DNA of 43,803 bases, taken from Melampsora larici-populina 98AG31 (Eukaryota > Basidiomycota > Pucciniomycetes > Pucciniales > Melampsoraceae). A model generated the notes under the pieces. The model saw nothing but the letters and a program-made list of their open reading frames with translations. It did no database searches and was not told the DNA's origin. Shown piece after piece: positions 17,140-29,224 of this stretch; position 1 is the first letter of the stretch; each line of letters starts with the position of its first letter. Position numbers and translations under genes: made by a program. The DNA lies in NCBI RefSeq assembly GCF_000204055.1, contig NW_006768780.1, positions 1,533,866-1,577,668 on the forward strand, in the 5' to 3' direction.

Positions 17140-20100
17140 ATGTCCCGCGACAAAGCTTTGAGGATCAGTCAAAGTCTTGGATTACTTGAACGTCCAATTA
17201 CTCCTCCCCCGATTCCGACTCACTTAGAAGCTGATGATGGTTGGGAAGAAATTCAAGAGGAACCCTTTCTCAATGACGAAATCAGGCCTGACTCGCCAGG
17301 TGATTGATATGCCAGGCATCAAAAATCTCTACGACATTCCAAAGCCCAAGCAAGGTTGCTAGCAAGGTGGAAGGCTCTCAAAATCACAAATGACAGGCAA
17401 TTTCATCCGACTTCAGCACTCTACATGTAATTGGACCACAAAGCACTCATACTTGACTCACGAGATTAAATGCCAGTGTCCATTGGAAAAACTTCGCCGA
17501 CAACAAATTGACCTGATTGACCTTCTAAGTAGGTCAGTTGTGTTGTATTTTATCTATTCTTTACCTTTCTGTAAGTTAATGACCTATCAATGAATGTGAA
17601 AATTTGATTAGATCGCAGGAGAAAACAAGGGGTCACGTTCTGTGACTGCGTACCTGATGTAATACGCCTTCTTCATCTTGGCTACATATCTGGCTCACCT
17701 CAGTTCCTTCACACTGGCTTCTCTATTTGGCTCGTCCAATTTCACCATCAACTCTGGAACCATACAGTGGTATCAACTTCGGGCTTTATCGATGCCTTGA
17801 TGGCCTTTCTGGATGAAAATGTTCTTCCAGACAAACACCTCAACCAATCAGAGGCAGAAGTCGCAAGAACATCAACCGTAGTCTGAGACGTCCTTTTGGT
17901 CAAGCAATCGACATACATTGTTGAATTCTTTCCAATCAACAAAGTCTGTTTGAAGAAGGCCTTCAACTTTCCCAACTCGATATATCAGCTGCTCAATGTT
18001 CTCTGTGCTTTGGACCGGCCGAGGGGGAAGTCAAGGTGTCTCCCAACAAACCTGATTTCATCATCGCAATGGATGGTAATTTCCAACACCGTCATCAATC
18101 TTACTCCAGCAAAGACTTTCCTCAAGAGGATCAATACCCCGACTTTTTCATTCGGACTAGCAATATTGAAAAAGAGGCTGTTGCTTGTCAACAAACTGAC
18201 GCTCAAGCCAATGACATCAAGGTTTGTCTGTTTGTAATCATTCTAAATCAATCAATGCTGACGACATCTATGATTACAGACTTCTTGTTCTGATTCCCAT
18301 ACTGCTGCAAACGATGTTTGGAATAGCAGTTCATGGGACAGATGTGATGAAACAGGTCTGTTTGCAGGTGCATGTCGCCACGATGTACCTCTTTACTTTG
18401 TGAATATTTATCAAAGCGGCGAAAAGTGAGCTTTTGTATTGACCAAAATTGAAGTTAAGAGCTAACACATTTCCTGTGAATATAGACTGTATTACCCTGT
18501 GGCAATTCTCAAACGGCTTCGAGAACTGTATCCTGATAAGTTCATAGGTGTGCTATATGACATTGGCTGTCACTTAGGCGTACATATAACAAAGGTCAGT
18601 TGTGCTTTCATCATGTGTCTTACAGCAAATGGACTAATAAACATTCGATTGGTTTCATATCTACAGCGCGGGCTGTTTCCCCTGGACAATCTCAAAATGA
18701 TGTTTGGTACTTCCGTTTTCCATGCATACGTGCATCAGTGGGCTTGTCAAATCAAATTCCACCCTTGCTTCAACGAATCTTGGGGGCTTTCCAATGGTGA
18801 GGGACTTGAAAGGCTTTGGTCTTTCTTATCTGCCCTTGCTGCCCCTCTTTTTATCTCAACTCGGCTTCATCAATTACTGGCTATTCATTGGCGTGCCTTT
18901 TTTTATGCATCCAAGGTTAAGGAAGGAAGCGGTAAGATTAGGTTTTCTGGTGAAGATATCATGTGTATACTGAATCTGAGGTGTGTTTTATTAGGACTAT
19001 GGCTTCTAAGACGATATCGAAATGCGGTGAAGGTCTTGGGAGAAGCTCAATCCGCACTAAACACCCTCTTTCAAATGGCCAACCCAGCCCTACCCGGCAA
19101 AAACTATTCGGCCCTTTTTTTCCGTTCCCAATGGGCTTCTGAGCGTGAGGCATATGCAAGCAAGGATGCGATCATGCAGAAGCAGAAGTTGGAACTTGGT
19201 CGGCTATTATCTTTACAGGATGAACTTGAGGCTGCGTGGTAAGTATCATTATATATACGTATGATGACAATCACTAATACTCTTTTGATAGGTTGCAGCC
19301 GGCACTTACACCTCAACAGGCTCTCCATCGTCTTCGAACAACAGCGGAAATCAAGGAAAGCATTGCCCAGCAGGCTGCAAAAGTTGGCACAGCCAATGTC
19401 CTTCTATTAGACAAAGAGCAACAAGCATTCCTTAAGCTCTGGTACAGTAAGCATGAAGTTGGACTGAGGTACATAGCTATATGTGAGGAAAAGCGTCCTC
19501 TTCAACAGAGCCGCTCAGATGGTCATGACACAAATCTAGGTAAGTCAAGCATGTTTTTTAATATGAACGCCCAGCTTACTATCCTCTCTGGTTTGAATCT
19601 AGGTCATAAGGGCCAGACCAATCTGCTTGTTGCGCTTCGGAAGCATGTAACACAGCTGAAGAAGATAGTTGAAACTTACCAAACTCGTCGCACAGAATAT
19701 CACGCAAAATATCCTGAACATCAGCTCCCGGCAGACATCAATTATAATGAACTGCTTCACATTCAAGCCGATCATCCATTCTGGAACGACTCTCTCTTCA
19801 CCAAGATTGAAGCACCTTGGGCAGTTGATCCCAATACCAGGCATGGAATGCAGCAAGTTGCATATGCGGATTGAGCAAAAGAGGAGCTCAGGCGCCTTGG
19901 TTGGGAGGTTTGCCGAGGGATGCGTTGGGCAACCACCTCTCACAATTGTATCTGGGCGCTACTCATGTCTCTACGTTCAGAACCAGACACTGACCCCCAT
20001 TTGGCAAACCCTTTCATTTCTCACTCAATCCTTTCATATATACCATTAGAATATCGTTGAAGTGCAGCTACAGTGATTGTCAAAAATCAGTTTGTCAAAC

Positions 20101-20474
20101 TGACAGACTTACAGCGGACATGGCACAAAAATCTACTCAAAGTGTTCTCTCAGACACCTGCTCAGACCGGTGATGAAGACCTCAAGAACACTTGGGACAC
20201 CCAACTAGATCGTATTTTTACTCTCTGCAACAAAGGTAAGTTATCCATGATTCCTGGAGATATAGACACCCCGATAGAGGATGTGGCTATGGATGAACAA
20301 CATTAAGATGAAGCGGCTATGGAAGGAGGGGATGTAGTCTATATACAAGATGATGAAAGTGATGGGGATAGCACCATTGATGGAGAGGATGAAGATTTGG
20401 TTTCTGGGCTTTTACGTGGGCTCGATTTGGTGGATATCAATGCTGCTGTTGACCCGGTAACATTGTTTACATAA
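17140..20474 (+). pseudogene. KDZ-type (Kyakuja-Dileera-Zisupton) transposase, decayed
   Basis: Fragments in the right order match a KDZ transposase of the CxC class: ARHQKSLRHSKAQARLL near 17310, VTFCDCVPDVIRLL near 17640, the first catalytic Asp in AMDGNFQHRH near 18070, ETGLFAGACRHDVPLYF near 18350, YDIGCHLG near 18555, FGTSVFHAYVHQW near 18705, and the catalytic Glu in GLSNGEGLERLW near 18790. A Glu/Asp-rich tail ends at 20474. Introns of about 60-80 nt are visible (for example 18427-18485 and 18596-18666). In-frame stops include TGA 17305-17307, TAA 17428-17430 and TGA 17922-17924, so the copy is dead. This is the only transposase found between the inverted R copies. Confidence 0.85.
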
Positions 20475-21539
20475 TTAGACATATGTTGTTATTATGTGGT
20501 ATTTCTGTTGCGATATGAAAGAACTGTTATGAGAAATCGATGATGGAGAAATGAAATCAAAAGACCCATACATTATATATTAAATCTTTTAAATTGACCC
20601 CTTTTTATTATTTGAAAGTGATTAAGATCAACTTGAATCTATTCCTCCCAAACACTCATCATTCAAAAGATACACAATATCTTAATTTTTGTCAAACGTG
20701 AACTTAATGCATCCAGTTCAAGTTTACCAGCAAGCGTTGTCACAAGAATTGATCAATGAATCAATTAAAATCAAGTGTGGATTTTAAAGCACTTCATGTC
20801 GCTCTGATAAACTACCCTAGCCCGTAATCTCTAGCCGTAAGCACAAGTTTATCAATGATGTTGTTCACTTGTAAAGTATAGTAAGTTCTTTTATTGTTCT
20901 TTCACTTTTTGTGGTGATGAAATACATGATCTGAGAATTCGAAGTTATCAACAAAACAAAAGATTGCTCACTGATCTGAGAGATATGAAGCCATCTGCCT
21001 GTGTGATCATTTGTCATCTACCAATGGCACGAAACGGCACAAGATGGGCACAGCTTGCTCAATCAATTAATGAAAACTATTCAGAACGTAATTTCATGAG
21101 GTGTTTAATATGAGTGTCTGCGTGAATTCCGTACCGTTGACGGCCATTCCATACCTTTTGTCGCAACTCAAAATCACACAAGTGGCACAAAATGAACTTA
21201 TCTCATGCAATATCAATCTGTTTTGAATAATTGAATGTTGAATAATGGCCAGAAAGATATTTTGTGATGGGTTTATTATGAAACTTTTGGAAGAATTATT
21301 CATCTTCATTGGGTTTATTGGTTCGATGTGAATGCAAACCTCTCTCCCTTAACCTCATTAAAACCAGTAAATTGCTCATAACTCATGCTAACATGGTGAT
21401 GAGGGCTTCTTAATTATTTAGATTTCTTTGAAATGTACTACAAATTAGTATGGAGCAAAAAAATCACCCTCTCCCAGAACCTCATTTGTTTGCAGGATGT
21501 TATATATCTTCATACTTGATGTTAAAAGCACAAATATGA
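20475..21539. other. AT-rich gene-free stretch
   Basis: About 1 kb after the KDZ remnant with no ORF that looks coding. It is probably 3' non-coding DNA of the large element or older debris. Confidence 0.4.
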
Positions 21540-22200
21540 GCATTCTTGAGCTCAGATTTTTGAGAAATTTCAAAGTGAAATTTTGCTCAAAGTTCATTAA
21601 TAGACCCCCCCTAAAAAACCCTCAGGAATTCAATGGAACAATTCCTGACCTCATAACATAAAAACTGGCTGAGATATGGGCATAGAAAAATGTGTCTCAA
21701 AACTCGAAATGTGAAAAAGGGTATCAAGGAGGCTTTTTTTTCAAGAATTCTCTTATTAAATGGAAATTCAAATGAAATTTCAAACAACTTTCATTATAAA
21801 AGTTTTCAGTTTGAACCAAAATTGAGAGACATATGGGCAGTTTGTCACATTTACACCCATCCAAAAAAACACGGAAACCTAAATGTGACTATCAAGACAT
21901 AGGAATTTGTCAAAATGGTATCATTAAACTCTATTTGTAATTCTGTTTGCAACAACTTTGATTATTGAAGTATCAAGTTTGACCCAAAATCACATGAGGT
22001 ATGCACAATTTGAGGCCTTTGCCACCCCCAGGACATCACCAATACCTACACTTAGCCACCAAGACTAGGGATATTCCAAAATTTGTCTCAATGAACTCTA
22101 GTTAAAATTACATTTACTACATTTTTCATTACCTCATCATCAATTTTTGACAAAAATTGATCAAGATATGCCCTTGTGGACGCTTTTACCAGGACAACAC
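21540..22200. repeat. Degenerate ~165-bp tandem repeat
   Basis: A diverged unit recurs about four times. A landmark GAGATATGGGC-like box occurs near 21671, 21827, 21996 and 22162 (spacings 156, 169, 166). It is preceded in each unit by a CAAGTTTGACC-AAAAT-like stretch and by ACAACTTT/ATTA runs. Identity between units is low; this is old satellite-like material. Confidence 0.5.
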
Positions 22201-22893
22201 TCCTAACTTTTTCATACTTGGTCAAAATACCTTGCCTAGTGGCTCTTTTTCTCCAGAAAAAGGGCATGTTTTAGATGCTACCATTCCATCTTATTACCTT
22301 ACACCTCTGACAATGGTGGCAGAGGCTTAAATCATATGTCTCTCCTGCTCAGTGCTACTCTGTTTCAGAGTGGAAGCTGCAGATCACAATGCTTTGTTTT
22401 GTAATGTCAATGCACATGACAAAACATCTGTTTGCTTATCAAAAATTTACCATCAAAGTCTTCAATTTTTTCCCCTTGAGTCAGAGTACCAAAAGTTGTT
22501 TTTTTGGTGTTAAGTGCATATTTAATTGTGCTTTGGATACTCAAAAGTATAAGAACCAGGGCCACTTTTTGAAAGATGAATGTGTATCTTGGTTAGAAGA
22601 AATTTTATTTCAACATATTTCTATATATCTTGCTGTGAAGGATGTAGAAAAATTCAATGATTGTTTTGTTCTGCATCCTTGGCCTTCAATTTCTTCTCAA
22701 CTTCTAGCCAAGTCAGAAACTCAAGTCAGAAACTCAGGTTTACATGCTTTCAAATGGTCAGATATATATCAAATGGTCAGAAACTCGTTTTTTTACAATT
22801 TCAAATTCACTTTGATCATAATGAAATCTTTGATTCTTATTCTTCAACCTTGAAAATTTTCCGTTACATTCCTACTGCGGCCAGAACTCGACA
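22201..22893. other. No convincing gene
   Basis: AT-rich DNA between the degenerate tandem repeat and the HMG-like pseudogene. Short open frames exist but carry no recognisable motif. Confidence 0.4.
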
Positions 22894-25244
22894 ATGCACA
22901 ATTATCCATCATACAACCAGGATGATCATGGTCAACCTCAAATGCAATCACATGTGCATGGTGCAAACCAAGATCAAGCTGACTTTTATCACACAAATTT
23001 CATTGATCACAATCATCAGCGTCAAGTTCAACCCCAACTCAATCACCAACACAGCAGTCAGCAAAGTCACGTTCAGCAACATCACAACCTTTACAACGCG
23101 TATCCTAACTCGGCTGAACCAGATGACCAAAATCCTTGCAATTCAACATATGCTAACTCAACCTATCATAACTCTAACTTCAATTCCGTGAGCACGCATG
23201 GTCAGCAAAGTCAACCATATAATCACAGGTCTCAACAAAGTCAGGTTCAACAAACAAACTTCGGTGATAGACTTCCACCTGCAAATAATCATCACATCGG
23301 CTTAGTCCATCCTGTTCTGTCTTGTCCTTCTGATATAAGCACCTTCGACATAAATCATCAAGCCCAACATCCACCTAGTTCCTCCTCAGTAACTCGTCGT
23401 CGGACCCAGGTAAAAACTCAGACAACAACTCAGAGGCGCAGGAATGGCCGTCAAACCCAAGACGCACCTGCTAGTGTACCTCGGGTGCAAGTACCACCAA
23501 CAACCAAAGTGGCTGCATCTACTAGCCTGACTACGCCAACATCAACACAGACGCAGGTACCTACGACTACAAGGGCCACTGTAAATCTCTTTCTCCCTAA
23601 CTCGCTCAGAGGGAACAAACACTCTCAACAACCGCCATTAGACATCCCAACACCGGAAGAGATGATGAACAAGACATCTGTTGAACTGCGAATGCTTTCA
23701 GAAAAGCATGCTACGAAAAGGGTACTGTACCACCAGCCTTGAGAAACCATTTCATGAAATTACACAAAGAGATTGATAAGGTACTGGCAATTAATTGCAT
23801 AAATAACCAGGTTTCAGTCAAAGCAGTTCGTAAACTGTGGTATGTGGTAGCTTTGTTTTGATCAATCTGACACGATACAAATACATTGACGTAAACATCA
23901 ACATCTTAGGGGTGAAAGGGGGGTGCGGAGAGGTCTGAACAGTTTCCAACAATGGTATAAAAGTGGCGAGGTTAGTGCGATATTCAAAGAGAGTAAGTTG
24001 TATTACTTCTTCAAATAATACATATTTCATAAAATAATGTATGTATCATTAATCTTCCAGCCTCAGGTGTAGCAAATGGACAAGGCTCGGCATTAGCATT
24101 GAGTATATGGAACGGGAAATCGCAGGAAGAGAAAGACTCCTACAAAGTACAGAATCAACCTGTGATCAGCGCGACTACGTCCAACTCAATCAATTCTGCA
24201 CCCGACGCTGAAGACGGAACAGCAAGAACTGAAGTTGTCTCCAATGTGTGAGCAAAGAATATGTCTTTGGCAAGCGCGCGAGCAGCTGTAAACACTTTTA
24301 TGATCAAGTTGCAAAGCGAGGTCAGTTTTTTTGGTTTATCAGAAGCAATTCTTACTGACTACATATTGTATAATTTCAGGCTAACAACATGGCCGCAACA
24401 TACAAGGGTGACTTTGTCATAATAGGAGTATCAAATTACTTAGGTAATGATTCCTACCAGGTTGTCCGAGCCACACCACGCGCTCTCAAGTGGGTGGAGC
24501 ACAATAGGATATGTAACCCAAAGAATCATGTTGCCGCCCAATTACATGCGTTTGTCACTGGAACCCAGGCTGGCTTACTCAATATAAGTCAAACCAAGCT
24601 TGATGGTAAGTCTCACATATCAAGTTCACCCTTCGACCAAAAAGCGTTCACCTGCCAATATGTTCAACTTCTCCTTACACAGACAGAGCAAGGTGTCGAG
24701 AATCCCTGTCTGAAATGATCAGTAAGTCCGTCTTGCTACGCTCTTGCTTTGACTTATTATCTGACTTGGGTACCCACCGCCACCTCTTTTACTTAACTTC
24801 TTCTTAGGAACAAAGACACAAGGTGTGATCAAGAAGTGGACATGGAAAGGCTGCAAGGAAAAGTTACTTGAGGACGGATACTATGTACAACTTGCCTTGG
24901 ACTCTAAGTCTGACATCAGCTACATAATGCAAGATAGTAATCAGCTAACCCAAACACAAGCTCACGATGTGTTGGATGATATTTTGCAAAACAAGATCCT
25001 AATCCTGGAAACTGAGGCGGGTCCTACTCGCAAACGCAAACGTGCCCATGGGTCTGAATCTGAACCGCCCTCTACCACTTGGGAAGAACCACCCACTACT
25101 CCCACTCCTGGCAGCAACTCAGCAACCAACGTCAGCACAACTCCTATCATAAATCACTCAGCAAATGATAACGTGCCCGTGCCCGCCAATGATACCCCTA
25201 TTACCAAAGATACATCAATTTCCACAGCTGTCGATACAATGTAG
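22894..25244 (+). pseudogene. Q/T-rich protein with HMG-box-like segment, broken
   Basis: Several exons on one strand read as one protein. The first (22894 to about 23721) is rich in His, Gln, Asn, Thr and Pro. It is followed by PALRNHFMKLHKEIDK in a shifted frame (a one-base loss near 23722). RRGLNSFQQWYKSGEVSAIFKE (near 23930) and GQGSALALSIWNGKSQEEKDSYK (near 24075) resemble the helices of an HMG-box (WN.LS.EEK..Y). Further exons continue to 25244, ending in a basic patch (RKRKRAH) and a Ser/Thr/Pro tail. An in-frame TGA at 24249-24251 is one transition from CGA. It may be a decayed DNA-binding gene carried by the same element as the KDZ transposase, or an unrelated rust repeat family; I cannot name it. 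Confidence 0.5.
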
Positions 25245-25940
25245 ACAAAGACAAACAAGTACAAGAACTCAGTCTTGAAATCTTTCTTTTGGCCTCAGTA
25301 TTACTGCACTTCTCTCTTGGTTATCAATGTTGATAGCTATTTTTTTGTCTTCATTTGTTGTTTTATCATTTAGATTGTCTTTGTAATGCAACCACTTGTA
25401 CATATGACTTCTATTGATTGTTGCACTGTTTTTCTCTCTCTCAGTGGGGCGGTTGATGATAGATATGAATTTCAATTAACTTTTTGATTACTTCAATCGT
25501 CTTTTTGAGCAAAGTCAAAGCTGAATGTGTGTACATATTGTTGTCATTCTGTTAGAGATGCTTGACAACTTCCACTACAAACAGAAAACAATGAAACTCC
25601 AATAAATGTATGCTGGAGTGTAGCATTGGAAGTGGTAGATTTTGTTTGATGTGGGTAATATTAGGAGGTGCTTCTGCTATTTTGTAGTATACATCAATTT
25701 ACATCAATTCAAGACAAAATACAAAATAATACAAGATGAAATCCAGGTAAATAATGACTCAGTGTTGAATTATTCCCACAGGGTATCTATACGGGTATCT
25801 ATAATCTTCTGTTCTTGATGATAGTATTTCTCTGAGCTTGGTTTTTGAAACATAATTGATCGGCCGCGTTGATCTGTAAAAAATGAGGCCTTTGATACCT
25901 ACATAAATCCTTTGACGATGCGGGTCGAACTTGATTTGTG
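25245..25940. other. No gene seen
   Basis: About 0.7 kb of non-coding DNA between the HMG-like pseudogene and the right R copy. No subterminal counterpart of the tRNA-like cluster at 16.2-16.7 kb was found here. Confidence 0.45.
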
Positions 25941-26542
25941 GTGAGTTGAGTTGTAGTGGTGCGTCAGGGTGTGTCGACATGAGACTTGAGGACTTGAGGA
26001 CTTCAGACTTTGAGGAGTCAAGGACTTGAGACTCGAGGGTGGATGACGTATTTAGGAGTCTCGGGGCTGCTCTATGCCTCGCTTACATTGTGTAAGTCAT
26101 GTGTAGGTGCCATAGGGGTTCTTAAGCCTTATCCGGCTAGGGCTGTGACCCAACCCTGTGAGTTCAGGGCCGGCCCCGGGGCCAACTAGAGCCCTGAGCA
26201 AACCCGATGGCCTCTAAGAACTGCTCAGGGCCGACCAGGGCCGGTAAGAGAGTAGCGTGAAGGCATTTTTTGGGCGAAAAAAGGGTCGGCAACCCGGCCG
26301 GGCCGGGTGCCCAAGCTGCCCGAAGCGCCCACGGGGCCGTATTTAACCGTTATGGAAGTGCATATGGATGCCCCGGGGCACGTACCGTCAGCTTCGTGAA
26401 AGTTGTCGGGCAGAGTCGGCCGGCCGGGTCCGGGTCCGGGTCACAGCCCTATATCCGGCTAAGTTGAGTGTAACAAATCTCAAAAAACTTCTCGGTACAT
26501 GTATAATTTGGATACCGGTCTGGCGAGATGGATGAGACGAGG
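25941..26542 (+). repeat. Repeat R, right copy (with hAT MITE inside)
   Basis: Inverted match to 8043-8085 plus 15888-16110: shared landmarks are GTGTGTCGACATGAGACTT, GGGTGGATGACGTATTT, TACATTGTGTAAGTCATGTG and TCTGGCGAGATGGATGAGAC. It carries extra copies of the ACTTGAGG mini-repeat. It is cut by the hAT-like MITE at 26138-26451 and by the LINE after 26542; two further R bases remain at 33357-33358 before the gypsy LTR. Confidence 0.75.
26138..26451. mobile_element. 314-bp GC-rich hAT-like MITE
   Basis: Terminal inverted repeats TAGGGCTGTGACCC / GGGTCACAGCCCTA and an 8-bp target duplication TATCCGGC (26130-26137 and 26452-26459) are the hallmarks of a non-autonomous hAT element. The left R copy has the empty site. 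The interior is strikingly GC-rich (runs of GGCCGG, CCGGGCCGGG) against AT-rich surroundings and has no coding capacity. Confidence 0.85.
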
Positions 26543-26710
26543 GGGGGATTCTGTCCCGAACCAAATTTTCGAATTTAGTCACGTGACCACCTCCGTGACT
26601 GCGCAAGCAGTCATCCACCGCATTCTCCTAAGTTTTTCATCAACCTCCCTCATCTTATCACCACTTTTCTCTCTTTCCCACGTCCCTTCTAGCCTCGGTC
26701 GCGCGTTGGA

Positions 26711-29224
26711 ATGGACCCTGGACCACCTGACCCCGACAATACGATCGTTTTGACTCCTCGCGACGATCATTCGTTCTACGACGACGCGATGGACGCAATC
26801 AACGAGGCCGAACCGCTGGTTCAACCAACGGCGAAGACCCCAATGACGCGTCAAGCATCAGTCCTCAAGAAGGGCTCCCTCCCTCCTCCGAGCACAGAAG
26901 AACCAAGTCCTTCTGTCTCTTCCACCCCTCTCTTGCGCGATCGAAAACGAACGTGTTTAGCAACTCCGCCGATCTGCCCATTCGTGGAAGTCGACAAGTT
27001 ATCAACCACTCCTCGTTCGACTTGCATCGCGAAGTTGTTTCCAGGGGGCTCGACAACACGGTCCCTTGAAGTCCTCATCCAGCGACTTGTTGAAGTCACG
27101 AAGGCCACTCTTGTGCCAAAATCCAAAAAGACGAGCTCAATCAAGGTTGACATCGAGTCAGCAGCCAATATCCTACTGCTTACACTACAAGAAACATAAC
27201 ATTTTCTGGGCAGAAAATTAAATTATTTGTATACAAAAATCTGGAAAGGTCAGAAACAGAGCAAAAAATATGAAAAAATATGCATTCTGTTCCTTGGTTT
27301 GAGATCTCCAATCTGCATATTTTTCCGTATTTTTGGGGTTCATATTGGTGAGTGTACTAACAATAAACCCTCATAATCACCAGATTACCACCTGTAACAG
27401 ATGCTGGAATTTGGCTGATCAATGCTGAGAGAAAATTTTGATTACTACAAAACCCCATAACTTCGTCAACTCTGGCTCAAAACACTCGATTTTGAGTGCA
27501 TTGGAAAGCTGGTATTTGCCTGAAGATAGTTCATAAATGAACCCAATACGTGGCGGGCCTGCAAAGAAAGATATCCCCAATGAAATCGAATTTCACATAT
27601 CATCAAATAGAATGTCAGCCATTGGGATTACACATTTTGAGTCAAAACGAAAGTTGTAGTTCAGGAATTCAGCTTTCTAATGCACCCAAAATCGAGTGTT
27701 TTGAGCCAGAATTGACAAAGTTATGGGGTTTTATAGTAATCAAAACTTTCTCTCAGCACTGATCAGCCAAATTCCAGCATCTGTTACAGGTGGTAATCTG
27801 GTGATTATGAGGGTTTATTGTTAGTACACTCACCAATATGAACCCCAAAAATACGGAAAAATATGCAGATTGGAGATCTCATACCAAGGAACAGGATGCA
27901 TATTTTTTCACATTTTTTGCTCTGTGTCTGACCTTTCCAGATTTTTGTATACAAATAATTTAATTTTCTGCCCAGAAAATGTTATGTTTCTTGTAGTGTG
28001 ACTGGGATGATCAAAGAGCAGGCGAGCGTCAACAATACCAGGCGCACTGTTTTCGACACCACTCGTAAGACAATCACCGACCCAACATCCGCCCTTACCT
28101 CGGCGTTTGACTTCAGGGTCTCTACAATCGCCGAGAGAGTCGATGTACTCTCAGAACACATTGCAAAACTGGTGGCTGATGGCCTCCCAGTGCAATCAGG
28201 GAGGAAACAACCCCCGACCAAGACCTCATATGCTTCGGCAGCGTCGAAGCACGCACCGAACGCCACCCCCTCCCAACAACCAACATCCCAGGCAAGCCCT
28301 CGGGCCCCTACCAAGACCAGTCCTCGCTCTCGCTCTGACCACACGGTCACTCTCAACCAACTGGACCCCGCAAATATAGCGGGTGTTGAAAAGTCGATCC
28401 CAGAGTTGATCAAGGTACTCAACCTGGAGCTCAAGGCAAGCAAGATCAGGGTCAAGCCCGACGATTCTGCTTCTATCAAAGTCAGAAACGTTCATCGCCA
28501 TCCATCAGGCGACCTTGTAGTCTATCTAGACTCACAACGCCATGCCCAGGCCCTCCGCCACCAAGAGAAGGACTGGCTGCCGAAGATTTCCCCCAATCTT
28601 TCGGTAAAACAGGAGACCCACGCCGTAATCGTGCATGGGGTCCCTACCACCTTCAACCCATCTAGGCCAGAAGATGTTGAACTTCTGAAGACCTGTAACG
28701 GTACTCTACTGGACAAAGCCACATATGTCCGTTGGCTAAAGAAAGAAACCGGAGGTGACGCTAATAAGCGTCATTCCTCACTCCTAATTGGCTTCAAGTC
28801 ACTTAGCCAAGCAACGCTCGCTGTCAAAACAAAAGTCTGGCAGGGCAGGAGCCGGCACCGCACGGAACTCAGTGGTCCTGCTCCCACTAGATGTTTCAAT
28901 TGCCGATTGGTGGGGCATACCGCTGCGGCATGTCCTGTTCCCCCAATGTGCCCAACGTGTGCTGGACCACACCACGCACACACCTGCCCAGTGAAAGGCA
29001 AGCTTGCCTTGAAGTGCACAGCTTGTGCTAGAGGCAACCTTAAGGCTGACCCCAGCGCGGATATCCCTCGTCTCTTCAGGGAAAATCATGCGGACTTCCT
29101 CCATCACCCCTTTGCCCCAACTTGCGGGGCGAGAATTGCTAGTCAATTCCCGCCTCACAACCCAAGCGGCTCACCCAACATCGTCATCATTGAACAGGCC
29201 GAATTATCCAGTACTCCATGTTAG
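26711..29224 (+). pseudogene. LINE ORF1 (Gag-like, zinc knuckles), split by CACTA-type element
   Basis: An RNA-binding Gag-like protein of the LINE. The frame starts with ATG at 26711 and runs to 27182; after the nested element it continues in the same frame from about 28002 to the TAG at 29222-29224. Removing 816 bp plus one 3-bp duplication keeps the phase, for about 564 aa. Seen: Ser/Thr/Pro-rich N-terminal half, an Ala/Pro/Ser-rich linker, an RRM-like mid-section (HPSGDLVVYLDSQRHAQAL), a CCHC knuckle CFNCRLVGHTAAAC and a second knuckle CPTCAGPHHAHTC near the C-terminus. ORF2 starts inside its last codons (ATGTTAG). Confidence 0.85.
27183..27998. mobile_element. 816-bp CACTA-type foldback element
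   Basis: It begins CACTACAAGAAACATAAC and ends in the reverse complement, GTTATGTTTCTTGTAGTG. CACTAC...GTAGTG is the classical end of CACTA/EnSpm elements. The arms are roughly 300 bp each and highly complementary, so nearly the whole element is a giant hairpin around a ~200-bp centre. Flanking triplets are TTA and TGA, one mismatch from the expected 3-bp duplication. No coding capacity. Confidence 0.8.

Noticed and set aside
22389..22853. Plus-strand 154-aa ORF before the HMG-like gene
   Set aside because: Phe/Lys/Ile-rich AT-driven sequence with no motif; likely chance.
25941..26542. Repeat R as an LTR
   Set aside because: The two copies are in opposite orientation and have no TG...CA ends, primer-binding site or polypurine tract.
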